A stretch of DNA of 15,564 bases from Methylococcus sp. UBA6136. Lineage in GTDB: Bacteria; Pseudomonadota; Gammaproteobacteria; Methylococcales; Methylococcaceae. The stretch lies in the NCBI GenBank assembly GCA_002423305.1, contig DIVI01000227.1:1-15564 (forward strand). The letters run 5' to 3'. How positions within the stretch are numbered: the stretch's first letter is position 1; every line of letters starts with the position of its first letter. The translations under genes were made by a program, and so were the position numbers. Shown piece by piece: positions 1-7,375 of the stretch. The notes below the pieces were generated by a model. The model saw only the letters and a list, made by a program, of their open reading frames with translations. It was not told where the DNA came from and did not search any database.

Positions 1-47
1 AGCTCGATCTTGGTGCCACCCAGATCAATGCCTAACCGTATCGCCAT
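1..47 (-). CDS. ROK-family sugar kinase, N-terminal fragment (cut by window edge)
   Basis: Reading left from an ATG at 47-45 gives 15 codons, MAIRLGIDLGGTKIE, before the window ends. The DLGGTK segment is the first phosphate-binding motif of the ROK family (fructokinase, glucokinase, N-acetylmannosamine kinase, and NagC/Mlc-type repressors). Since it begins within five residues of the start and no helix-turn-helix domain precedes it, a sugar kinase is more likely than a ROK repressor. The substrate cannot be told from this fragment. The gene lies 61 bases downstream of the hsdR stop on the same strand, so it could be read through from the defence operon. No strong ribosome binding site is visible; GGTGGTTGAG just upstream is a weak candidate. 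The family call is fairly sure, the exact enzyme unknown. Confidence 0.75.
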   Translation of the reverse strand, partial: MAIRLGIDLGGTKIE

Positions 48-78
48 GACTCAACCACCGTGGGAGATTTGTTCAAAC

Positions 79-98
79 CAGGCCATCACAGGCCATCA
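79..98. repeat. Two tandem copies of a 10-base unit
   Basis: CAGGCCATCA occurs twice head to tail in the short gap between the hsdR stop and the ROK kinase start. It may be replication slippage; no function is evident. Confidence 0.5.
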
Positions 99-108
99 TC
101 GGATCGCA

Positions 109-3100
109 TCAAGCCGCCGCCCGCTCCCGGATCAGTTCCAGCGTCTCGACCAGCTTGGCCACCTTCGCTTGCGGGAAAATGCCCAGCGGACCCTGTGCGT
201 TGAGGTCGATGAAGGGGGACTCGAACAACCTGCCGGGTTCCATCGCGCCGGTCCGGGTCAGTTCCTCGACGATCAGTTTGACGAACTCGATCTGATCGGC
301 GCCGGGGTTGCCGCCGGTCAGGAACTCGTTGAACAACTGCATCACCGCGTCACGTTCCAGCCCGATCAATGAACGGATGAACAGGCCCAGCCCATGGGCC
401 TGTTCCGATGCCTTGCCGATCAGTTCCTTCGAGCCACCGGCCTCGATCAGCATCGTTTCCAGTGACGCCAAGTCCATCGGCGTCAACGGCTGACTGCGCC
501 GCAGCCGCTGCAGCGACAGGTGGTCTTCGTGCTGCAGCAGGTACTGCCGGGCCTTGTCCTTGAACTTGGCCATGTCGAGCCCGACCGTCACATCGGGCAG
601 GGCGATAATCGTCGGATCGTCGATCAGCTCGTCCTCAAAGTCGGTGTAGACCACGATCTTCTGCCCCTTGGGGATCAGCTTGATGAGCGCCCGCAGTTGC
701 TTGCGCACCGTCTCCAGCATCGGCGTGGTGACGCCTTCCCACCACTCCTCGGACATCAGGTTCTGAATCAGCACAAGATGGGCCTTGATGGCCGGGATGT
801 TGGACTGCTCGTCCAGCAGAGCGGCGATCTTCTGGATACGCTCCTTTAGCGAACTGAAGTCGGGCGTCGCCTTCAGCACCGCCAACTGCATACGCAGCAT
901 CAGCAGGTCGAAGCGCTTGGCGTCCTCGTCGCTATCCATCAGCTCGGTCGGCAAGTCCGCCACCTGCTCGGCCAGCTCGCTGAAGTCATCCGCCGAGAGG
1001 GCCTGCCATGCCTCGGCCTTGGCGAATTTCTCGACCGACTGCCGCCGGGGCCGCACCACAAAGTTGTGGACATTCATCGCCGTCACCCGGTCGCGCAGCA
1101 GTTGGGCAATCTCGCCGCGCAGATGCGGTTCCGTGCCCGGTGCGGGCGTGTTCACGTCCTTCAGATTGGCCACCGGATTCAGCACATCCAGCGACTGGAT
1201 CAGGTCCAGTCGCGCCTTGAACAGCCGTGTGCTGAGCGATTCAGTCAGCGACCCTTCTGCCCCGGCGCCCGGCTGGCTGAAATACTCCAGATTCTGGCAG
1301 TAGTCGAACACGTAGAACTCGGTCTTGTGCTGGCCGGGACCGAACAAGTCGAAGCACAGCCGGGTGCCGCGCCCGATCATCTGCCAGAACTTGGTCTTCG
1401 AGCGCACCGGCTTGAAGAACACCAGATTGACCACCTCGGGTACGTCGATGCCGGTATCCAGCATGTCCACCGAGATGGCGATCTGCGGCAGCTTGTTGGG
1501 GTTGGAGAAGTCGTCGATCAGCGAGTCGCTGTACTCGGTCTTGTGGGTGATGACCCGGGCGAAGTGACCCTTGTACTGCGGGTAGTTCGTATCGAAGCGC
1601 TCGGCGATGAAGTCGGCGTGGGCCTGATTCTTGGCGAAGATGATGGTCTTGCCCAGCGTGTCACCACCCTCGACCTTCAGCCCGTTGGTCATGACATGGG
1701 CCAGCACCTTGTCCACCGTGTCGGTGTTGAACAGCCACTGGTTCAGCGCGGCGGCGTCGACCTCGGTTGGCGTGGTGCCGTCCTCGTTCCATTCCAGCGC
1801 ATCCCACTGCTCCTTCTCCTCATCGGACAGGTCGTCGTACTTGATGCCCTGCCGCTGGAACCTGAGCGGCACGGAAATGGCGACCGGCGGCACCAGATAG
1901 CCATTGGCCACCGCCTCGTCCAGACCGTACACATCGGTCGGTACCCCAGACTCCAGATCGAACAGGCTGTAGGTGTTCTTGTCGATTTCGTCCTTGGGCG
2001 TGGCTGTCAGCCCCACCAGCCGGGCATCGAAGTAGTCGAAGATGGCGCGAAATTTCTGGTAGACCGAGCGGTGCGCCTCATCGATGACGATCAGGTCGAA
2101 GTGACCGACGCCGAACAGCTTCTGGTCGCCCTTCTCGGCATCGATCAAGCCCATCATGGTCTGGTAGGTGGAGACGAACACCCGCCTATGGCCGTGCTTG
2201 TCGGTGACCAGATTGACCGGCGACGCATCCGGCAGATGCTGCTTGAAGGCATTGACCGCCTGCCGCACCAGCGCCTTGCGGTCAGCCAGAAACAGGATGC
2301 GCTTGGCCCAGTTGCAGCGCATCAGCAGGTCACAGAGGGCGATGACCGTCCGCGTCTTGCCCGATCCGGTCGCCATCACCAGCAGCGCCTTGCGCAAATG
2401 ATCGCGCTCGAAGGATTCGAGCACCCGGCGGATGGCGCGCGTCTGATAGTAACGTCCGGCGATATTCTCATTGATGGTCGCCACTGCCAGCGGTTTACGA
2501 CTGGTCCGGCGCTGGATCAGCAGTTCCAGCTCGTCACGCTTGTAGAAGCCCTGCACGGCGCGGGGTGGATGGCTGAGGTCATCCCATAGCCAATGCTGGT
2601 AACCGTTGGAGAGGAAGATCACCGGGCGCTGCCCGTACATCGCCTCCAGGCAATCGGCGTACAGCTTGCCCTGCTGCTGCCCGACCATCGGACTGCGCTT
2701 GGTGTGTTTGGCTTCGCACAGCGCCAAGGGCTTGGCGTCGTCGGCCCACTCGACGTAATCGACGAAGCCGGTCCCGGTCGGGTTGGGCATGCCGATCACC
2801 TCGACCTCCAGATTCTTGTGCTGATCCAGCGCCCACCCGGCCTCCTTCAGCAGCAGGTCGATGAAGTAGTCGCGGGTCTCGGCTTCGGAATAATCGTGGG
2901 TGTCCGGCTGCGCGGAGTTGGCCTGCTTGGCGGCGGCGACTTCAGCACGCAGACGCTGCAGCTCCTCGTCCAGCGCGGCCTGAGTGCTGAGCAGTTCGGA
3001 CAGCTTCTCGTCCCTCTCGTGGAGCTGGGTTTCCAGCGCCCGCAACTGCTCCACCGGCACCTTGGGCTGGGCGGCATTGGGCAACTGGTCCGCCGAGAAG

Positions 3101-3501
3101 CGCAAGTCGGGATCGGGCCGGGACCGCTGACCATAGGTGCGGGCCAGCCAGTAGCAGAAGTGAAACAGCTCCCGCGTCGCCACCACCGCATCGTTGCCCG
3201 ACACCGGACGGGTGCCATGCACCGCCTGATTGCCGAGATCCTTGATCAGCTTGGCCTTGGTGAACAGCGCATCGCCGACCACGCTGCGGAAGGTCGGCTC
3301 ATGGATCAGGGCGCTGAGGTTGTCCTGATACGGCAGGCGCAGGCTGCGGTCGAACTTGTAGAGCCATGCTACCGCCAGTTCCAGCGTGCGGCGGGCATAG
3401 AAGATCGACGTGCGCGGGTCGATATTGGCCACCACCTCGGCCCGCCGGGCGCTCTCATGGAGCTGCGGCCACTCGGCTTCGAGGTAGGTGAAGTGGGTCA
3501 T
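109..3501 (-). CDS. hsdR: Type I restriction enzyme, R (endonuclease/translocase) subunit
   Basis: HsdR cuts unmodified DNA after ATP-driven translocation, in complex with HsdM and HsdS. The 1130-residue protein shows, in order: a DUF4145-like N-terminal domain (about 1-125); a predicted coiled coil (about 150-195); a PD-(D/E)xK nuclease (about 205-320) with D248, E263 and K265; a superfamily 2 helicase with Walker A ATGSGKT (377-383), DEAH box (474-477), LTATP (498-502), a motif V-like segment around LDTGIDVPE (681-689) and motif VI QMIGRGTR (707-714); and a long C-terminal region of the EcoEI R type. All catalytic residues appear intact, and the length suits the EcoEI-like branch. The ATG overlaps the hepT stop (ATGA), so translation is probably coupled. 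It is the last gene of hsdM-hsdS-mntA-hepT-hsdR. The DUF4145 region has H95 in a GNQAVH context where active HEPN RNases have Arg five residues earlier, so that domain is probably not catalytic. Confidence 0.95.
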   Translation of the reverse strand: MTHFTYLEAEWPQLHESARRAEVVANIDPRTSIFYARRTLELAVAWLYKFDRSLRLPYQDNLSALIHEPTFRSVVGDALFTKAKLIKDLGNQAVHGTRPVSGNDAVVATRELFHFCYWLARTYGQRSRPDPDLRFSADQLPNAAQPKVPVEQLRALETQLHERDEKLSELLSTQAALDEELQRLRAEVAAAKQANSAQPDTHDYSEAETRDYFIDLLLKEAGWALDQHKNLEVEVIGMPNPTGTGFVDYVEWADDAKPLALCEAKHTKRSPMVGQQQGKLYADCLEAMYGQRPVIFLSNGYQHWLWDDLSHPPRAVQGFYKRDELELLIQRRTSRKPLAVATINENIAGRYYQTRAIRRVLESFERDHLRKALLVMATGSGKTRTVIALCDLLMRCNWAKRILFLADRKALVRQAVNAFKQHLPDASPVNLVTDKHGHRRVFVSTYQTMMGLIDAEKGDQKLFGVGHFDLIVIDEAHRSVYQKFRAIFDYFDARLVGLTATPKDEIDKNTYSLFDLESGVPTDVYGLDEAVANGYLVPPVAISVPLRFQRQGIKYDDLSDEEKEQWDALEWNEDGTTPTEVDAAALNQWLFNTDTVDKVLAHVMTNGLKVEGGDTLGKTIIFAKNQAHADFIAERFDTNYPQYKGHFARVITHKTEYSDSLIDDFSNPNKLPQIAISVDMLDTGIDVPEVVNLVFFKPVRSKTKFWQMIGRGTRLCFDLFGPGQHKTEFYVFDYCQNLEYFSQPGAGAEGSLTESLSTRLFKARLDLIQSLDVLNPVANLKDVNTPAPGTEPHLRGEIAQLLRDRVTAMNVHNFVVRPRRQSVEKFAKAEAWQALSADDFSELAEQVADLPTELMDSDEDAKRFDLLMLRMQLAVLKATPDFSSLKERIQKIAALLDEQSNIPAIKAHLVLIQNLMSEEWWEGVTTPMLETVRKQLRALIKLIPKGQKIVVYTDFEDELIDDPTIIALPDVTVGLDMAKFKDKARQYLLQHEDHLSLQRLRRSQPLTPMDLASLETMLIEAGGSKELIGKASEQAHGLGLFIRSLIGLERDAVMQLFNEFLTGGNPGADQIEFVKLIVEELTRTGAMEPGRLFESPFIDLNAQGPLGIFPQAKVAKLVETLELIRERAAA

Positions 3502-3866
3502 GACTGATCCAGCGAGTCGAGCAAACTGCGTAGCGCTTCATAAAGCGGCGGCAACTCGGTATGGATGGCCGACCAAACGGCCTCCAGATCGACGGAAAAA
3601 TAACCGTGAGAAAGGACGTTGCGCATACCGACGGCCCGGTTAAACGGTATCTCGGGATGCGCCTCGACGCAGTCCGGGTAGTGCTTCCTGATGTTGTTCG
3701 ATGCCTCGCCGATCACCTCGAAGGTGCGGACGACCGCATCCTGCGTTTTGCGATCCGACTGGAAGGCAACTGCATCCATATCATCCACATACTCCAGGCA
3801 ACGCTCAATCGCCTCCAATATGTGACCCAGATAGTCGGGCAGCCGAAAGTGCCTGGCCGGATTCAT
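3498..3866 (-). CDS. hepT: HepT-like RNase toxin (DUF86, HEPN family)
   Basis: This 122-residue all-helical protein carries the HepT signature RX4HXY as R82-N-V-L-S-H87-G-Y89. In characterised MntA/HepT systems the Arg and His form the RNase active site, and the Tyr is AMPylated by the partner antitoxin, which silences the toxin. Upstream residues such as FEVIGEASNNI (49-59) also match the family. The start ATG overlaps the mntA stop by four bases and its stop overlaps the hsdR start by four, so it is translated as part of the hsd operon. All signature residues are present, so the toxin looks active. The family call is firm; the RNA target and trigger are unknown. The module could act in abortive infection or stabilise the R-M operon. 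Confidence 0.92.
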   Translation of the reverse strand: MNPARHFRLPDYLGHILEAIERCLEYVDDMDAVAFQSDRKTQDAVVRTFEVIGEASNNIRKHYPDCVEAHPEIPFNRAVGMRNVLSHGYFSVDLEAVWSAIHTELPPLYEALRSLLDSLDQS

Positions 3867-4153
3867 ATCGGCTGCGCCTCTTGCTGAACGAGATGGCGGA
3901 ACTTCTCCGGGAGGGCATGCGGCGTCAACACATCAACCGCCACCGGCAACAACGCCGACAGTTCGAACTGGATCGCGCCAATGTCAAACAGCGTAGTTTC
4001 GGCCGTCGGCTGCACCAGAATATCCAGATCACTGTCCTCGGTATCATCGCCATACAGCACCGAGCCGAACACACGGGGGTCAGTGACGCGGTGACTCAAG
4101 ACAATTTCGCGAATGCGGTCGCGGTGAAGGTTCAGGGCTTCGGATGGGCGCAT
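3863..4153 (-). CDS. mntA: MntA-like minimal nucleotidyltransferase antitoxin
   Basis: This 96-residue protein is a minimal DNA polymerase beta-type nucleotidyltransferase. It has the GSX10DXD motif (G30, S31, D42, D44), and D74 in VAVDVL is a likely third metal ligand. In known pairs, MntA transfers AMP units from ATP to the tyrosine of the HepT RX4HXY motif and thereby neutralises the toxin. Its position directly before hepT with an ATGA overlap is typical. Its own ATG overlaps the hsdS stop by one base (TGATG), and a good Shine-Dalgarno sequence, GGGGAGA, lies seven bases upstream inside the end of hsdS. The start is therefore well supported. Nothing appears degraded. Confidence 0.92.
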   Translation of the reverse strand: MRPSEALNLHRDRIREIVLSHRVTDPRVFGSVLYGDDTEDSDLDILVQPTAETTLFDIGAIQFELSALLPVAVDVLTPHALPEKFRHLVQQEAQPI

Positions 4154-5358
4154 CAGAGTTCTCCCCGGAAGGCGCGGTGTTGGAGGGAGGAGAAGAGGGA
4201 GTTCAACTCTGCCACCGAGGCACGGTGATTTATTTTCAGTGACTCAAGGGCTTCAATGCGCTCTGCGAATCCTTCTTGTAGAAGCGGCGGAAGCACAGGA
4301 ACAGGGATCGCGGCTAACGATTCGGTGTTGATGTTGTATTGACCCGCTGAGGTCTTGCACCTAGCCCGCAAGGCTCGGCGACCTTCGCCGCTTGAGAGGT
4401 AATGCTGCAAGACGACGGGATTTATTGTTGATTTCTTGAGTCGAGCGCGAATCAAGTAGGACGCATAGATGAATTGATTCGTGTCATATCCGGTTTTTTC
4501 GACCAGTGTGGGATCGAATACCGCGCATCGACCGACATTGTCAGGATTACCGTTTGTGCGTACGAAGAGAAGGTCGCCAGCTAATAATCGCAAACGCTGA
4601 AATTCAGCTGGTTCAACAGGCACCGTTTTAAGTTCCGTCAAGTCTAACGACCCACTCGCAACATTCGGAATTCGAAGAGTCGGGTATCCGTTCGAGCTTG
4701 ACTTCTCTGAGGTTCCGTAGCGAAACCCCTCCATAAGCGCACCCATTGCAGTTCGTGCTGGTGCGTTCAATGCGGACCCAAACATCTCGATGAAAATCGA
4801 CTGCGTGAGCTGGTCGAGTTCCGCCAAGGCTTCCCGGCGCTTGGCTCGGAGGGCATCGGCTTGGTCGAGGATGGCGGCGATGCGGCGTTGTTCGGGGAGG
4901 GGTGGAAGGTATATGGGAAGCGACTCAAGATAATGCTTAGGCACTCGCCGTTGCCCAGCACTACCTGTCATTTTTCGTGCGCCATCTACCCGGATTTCGT
5001 CACGTCGTAGGAAATGGACGAGGTACCTTGCATCTAATTTTTCGGAATGAGGCCTGACCACATGGAACTCAGTCGAACCGAAACCGTAACGATACTTTAA
5101 TCGAACCTGTGCAATTTTTCCGTTTTCAAAACAGGGAGTGATTTTTGCTAACAAAACATCGCCGTCGTTGAAGTTCGTATAACCCTTCTGAACATCTGAC
5201 AGAGGCCGATGCTCGGTAGCCAGTGCCACAGAATTTCCTTCGTCAACCGCAGCCATTGGCAAAAAATCGACAAACTCATCCGGCGAGATAGTTGCTGATT
5301 TGAAGGTTGGATTGATTTCAGCAACCTTGCCAAGAGGGACCGTCAATGCCGAACTCAA
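4153..5358 (-). CDS. hsdS: Type I restriction enzyme, S (specificity) subunit
   Basis: HsdS reads the bipartite DNA target and holds two HsdM subunits. The 401 residues divide into target-recognition domain 1 (about 1-148), a conserved central helix from LPPLPEQRRIAAILDQADAL (151-170) to about 195, target-recognition domain 2 (about 198-352), and a second conserved helix (about 355-401) ending SLQHRAFRGEL. The start is TTG: an in-frame TGA lies just upstream, the TTG overlaps the hsdM stop (TTGA), and a GAGGAG ribosome binding site sits about eight bases before it within the end of hsdM. The next in-frame ATG would remove 35 residues of domain 1. The recognition domains look clearly AT-richer than hsdM and hsdR, a usual sign of domain exchange between strains. 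The target sequence cannot be predicted by eye. Confidence 0.93.
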   Translation of the reverse strand: MSSALTVPLGKVAEINPTFKSATISPDEFVDFLPMAAVDEGNSVALATEHRPLSDVQKGYTNFNDGDVLLAKITPCFENGKIAQVRLKYRYGFGSTEFHVVRPHSEKLDARYLVHFLRRDEIRVDGARKMTGSAGQRRVPKHYLESLPIYLPPLPEQRRIAAILDQADALRAKRREALAELDQLTQSIFIEMFGSALNAPARTAMGALMEGFRYGTSEKSSSNGYPTLRIPNVASGSLDLTELKTVPVEPAEFQRLRLLAGDLLFVRTNGNPDNVGRCAVFDPTLVEKTGYDTNQFIYASYLIRARLKKSTINPVVLQHYLSSGEGRRALRARCKTSAGQYNINTESLAAIPVPVLPPLLQEGFAERIEALESLKINHRASVAELNSLFSSLQHRAFRGEL

Positions 5359-6893
5359 GACAACATCTCCTCAAGCTCTTCCATCCCTGCCTGAATCTCC
5401 GCCTCCAGTTCCCGCAGTCGAGCCAGTATCTCGGTCGGCGGGCGGTGCTCTATTTCTTCATGCACTACTTCCTTGTAGCGGTTGATCGACAGGTCGTAGC
5501 CGTTGGCGGCGATCTCGTCCTTGGGCACGCAGAAGCTTTGTGAGGTGCGGGGTCGCTCGATCTCGGAGCGATCCCGTAGTTTCCAGCGGGATAGTGCGTC
5601 GGGCAGGTTATTCCTGGCATGTTCCTCGGCACTGAGGATATGCAGCGGGGCCAGCCCCAGCTTGTCCAGATCCAGCAGCGGCTGGCGCTTGTCGTCAAGG
5701 CTCCAGCCGTCGGCCTGCATGTCGTAGAACCAAACGTGGTCGGTGCCGCCGGAGTTGGTCTTGGTGAACAGCAGAATGGCGGTCGACACCCCGGCATAAG
5801 GCTTGAAGCAGCCGGACGGCAGGGAAATGACGCCGTCGAGTTTCTGGTCCTCGACCAGCATCCGCCGAAGTTCCTTGTGCGCCTTGGACGAGCCGAACAG
5901 CACGCCATCGGGCACGATGACCGCTGCCCGACCACCGGGCTTGAGCAGCCGCAGGAATAGGGCGAGGAAGAGCAGCTCGGTCTTCTTGGTCTTGACGATG
6001 GCCAGCAGGTCCTTGGCGGTGCTCTCGGCATCCAGTGATCCGGCGAAGGGTGGATTGGCGAGGATCAGGGAGTAGCGCTCCTCATCACCGGCATGATCCT
6101 GTGCCAGTGAGTCCTTGTAGCGAATGTCGGGATTCTCGACACCATGCAGCGCCATGTTCATGCTGCCGATACGGAGCATGGTGTTGTCGAAGTCGTAGCC
6201 ATGGAACATGCCATGGTGGAAGTGCTCCCGGCTGGCCGCGTCGGCGAGCATCTCCGGGTGCTTCTCGCGCAGGTATTCCCCAGCAGCCACCAGAAAGCCG
6301 CAGGTACCACTCGCCGGATCGCAGATGACGTCCTTGGCGTTGGGTGCGGTCAGCTCCACCATCAGCTGGATGATGTGGCGTGGGGTGCGGAACTGTCCGT
6401 TCTGTCCGGCGCTGGCGATCTTGCCGAGCATGTATTCGTAGAGATCCCCTTTGGTATCGCGGTCCTCCATCGGTACATGGTCGAGCAGGTCCACCACCTT
6501 GGCCAGCAGCGCCGGGGTCGGGATGGTGAAGCGGGCGTCCTTCATGTGATGGCTGTAGGTGGAGCCGTCGCCGCCCATGGTCTTGATGAACGGAAAGACA
6601 TGCTCGCCCACCGTCTCGAACATCTCCGCCGGGGCGAAGTGCTTGAAGCGCGACCAGCGCAGGTCGTCGTAGCTGCGACCCTTGGTATCCATCCCTTCAG
6701 GAAATACACGCCGCGCCATCGGCTGCTTCAGCATCAGCGCCTTGCTCTCCTCCAGCGTGTGGGCATCGTCCAGCCGACGAATGAACAGCAGGTAGGTGAT
6801 CTGCTCGATGACTTCGAGCGGGTTGGAAATGCCGCCGGACCAGAACGAGTTCCAGATGGCGTCGACTTGGCTGCGGATTTCGCCGGTGAGCAT
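5355..6893 (-). CDS. hsdM: Type I restriction enzyme, M (DNA methyltransferase) subunit
   Basis: HsdM is an N6-adenine DNA methyltransferase using S-adenosylmethionine; with HsdS it protects host DNA and it is also needed for restriction. The 512 residues contain the HsdM N-terminal helical domain (start to about 150), the GQFRTPRHI segment (166-174) that opens the catalytic domain, AdoMet motif I DPASGTCGF (192-200) and catalytic motif IV NPPF (280-283). The tail (about 485-512) is predicted coiled coil. The N-terminus MLTGEIRSQVDAIW matches the usual start of this family, so the ATG is secure even though no Shine-Dalgarno sequence is visible; the predicted leader is only about 25 bases. It is the first gene of the operon and follows a clear promoter. 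Confidence 0.95.
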   Translation of the reverse strand: MLTGEIRSQVDAIWNSFWSGGISNPLEVIEQITYLLFIRRLDDAHTLEESKALMLKQPMARRVFPEGMDTKGRSYDDLRWSRFKHFAPAEMFETVGEHVFPFIKTMGGDGSTYSHHMKDARFTIPTPALLAKVVDLLDHVPMEDRDTKGDLYEYMLGKIASAGQNGQFRTPRHIIQLMVELTAPNAKDVICDPASGTCGFLVAAGEYLREKHPEMLADAASREHFHHGMFHGYDFDNTMLRIGSMNMALHGVENPDIRYKDSLAQDHAGDEERYSLILANPPFAGSLDAESTAKDLLAIVKTKKTELLFLALFLRLLKPGGRAAVIVPDGVLFGSSKAHKELRRMLVEDQKLDGVISLPSGCFKPYAGVSTAILLFTKTNSGGTDHVWFYDMQADGWSLDDKRQPLLDLDKLGLAPLHILSAEEHARNNLPDALSRWKLRDRSEIERPRTSQSFCVPKDEIAANGYDLSINRYKEVVHEEIEHRPPTEILARLRELEAEIQAGMEELEEMLS

Positions 6894-6908
6894 GGGAGAT
6901 TTGTACCT

Positions 6909-6932
6909 GTATCAAACGATTTTCGATGATAC
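6909..6932. promoter_or_regulatory. Dyad, possible operator of the hsd promoter
   Basis: GTATCA and TGATAC form perfect 6-base arms separated by 12 bases. The 24-base element covers the -10 hexamer and the likely transcription start of the hsdM promoter, where a bound repressor would block initiation. No regulator gene is present in the window, so the protein that would bind is unknown. Confidence 0.4.
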
Positions 6933-6954
6933 CCGCTGGGTGGCGGGCTGTCAG
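6926..6954 (-). promoter_or_regulatory. Sigma70-like promoter for the hsd operon
   Basis: On the minus strand the -35 is CTGACA (6954-6949), the spacer is 17 bases and the -10 is TATCAT (6931-6926). Transcription would start near 6919, about 25 bases before the hsdM ATG. Five of six bases match consensus at -35 and four of six at -10. Confidence 0.6.
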
Positions 6955-6968
6955 TTTGGCCCCGCCCG

Positions 6969-6998
6969 TTGACACGTCTTGAAGGCCGCGGCTAAAAC
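6969..6998 (+). promoter_or_regulatory. Sigma70-like promoter for the small lipoprotein gene
   Basis: A consensus -35 TTGACA (6969-6974) is followed after 18 bases by TAAAAC (6993-6998), a four-of-six -10. It points to the lipoprotein gene, giving a leader of roughly 75 bases. Its -35 is only 14 bases from that of the divergent hsd promoter, so the two may interfere. Confidence 0.45.
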
Positions 6999-7081
6999 TG
7001 GACATCCGATTGGGCAGCGCATTCCCGGGGCTGCCCAGGTCGGCCTTGCATTCAATCAAGCAATCAAATCAGGGGAACTTC

Positions 7082-7375
7082 ATGAAATGGCTGGGGATTT
7101 TGCTGGGCGGTCTTTTGCTAACCGGTTGCGATCCGGTTCCGGAGAAGGATGTGGAGTCGCAGAAGCGGCTGAATATCTGTAAGGCCGTCATGAAACGCTA
7201 TATCACCGAGGCGCACCTGTACGAACGAGATTGGGAGAAAACTATTGGCAGTTGCAATATTTCCCAGATGCATCGCACCACCGAGCAGTGGGAATGCGTA
7301 CTCAAGGGCATGGAGGGTGGTGAGAAATATGTCGATGCCTCCGACCGCTGTGGCTCCCTTAAGCCGTTGAAGTAG
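7082..7375 (+). CDS. Small predicted lipoprotein of unknown function
   Basis: I do not recognise a family. The 97-residue product starts with a lipoprotein signal peptide: K2, a hydrophobic stretch (about 3-13) and the lipobox L13-T-G-C16, so mature protein would begin at C16. The +2 residue is Asp, which in E. coli favours retention in the inner membrane. The mature part is hydrophilic, rich in charged residues and holds four further cysteines (C33, C58, C72, C90) that could form two disulfides in the periplasm. The ATG at 7082 is preferred over a start at 7010 because the signal peptide begins there and AGGGGA lies five bases upstream of it. It stands alone, divergent from hsdM and convergent with hoxY, with its own likely promoter. 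Confidence 0.75.
   Translation: MKWLGILLGGLLLTGCDPVPEKDVESQKRLNICKAVMKRYITEAHLYERDWEKTIGSCNISQMHRTTEQWECVLKGMEGGEKYVDASDRCGSLKPLK

Noticed and set aside
1066..2589. A 507-codon open frame on the plus strand
   Set aside because: It is antisense to hsdR, whose nuclease and helicase motifs are unmistakable; long antisense frames are normal in GC-rich genes, and the product has no recognisable domain.
2593..3507. A 304-codon plus-strand open frame
   Set aside because: Antisense to the N-terminal part of hsdR; Leu/Gly-rich composition typical of a shadow frame.
7010..7081. Earlier start for the lipoprotein gene
   Set aside because: It would bury the signal peptide 24 residues inside the protein; the ATG at 7082 has AGGGGA and begins the signal peptide.
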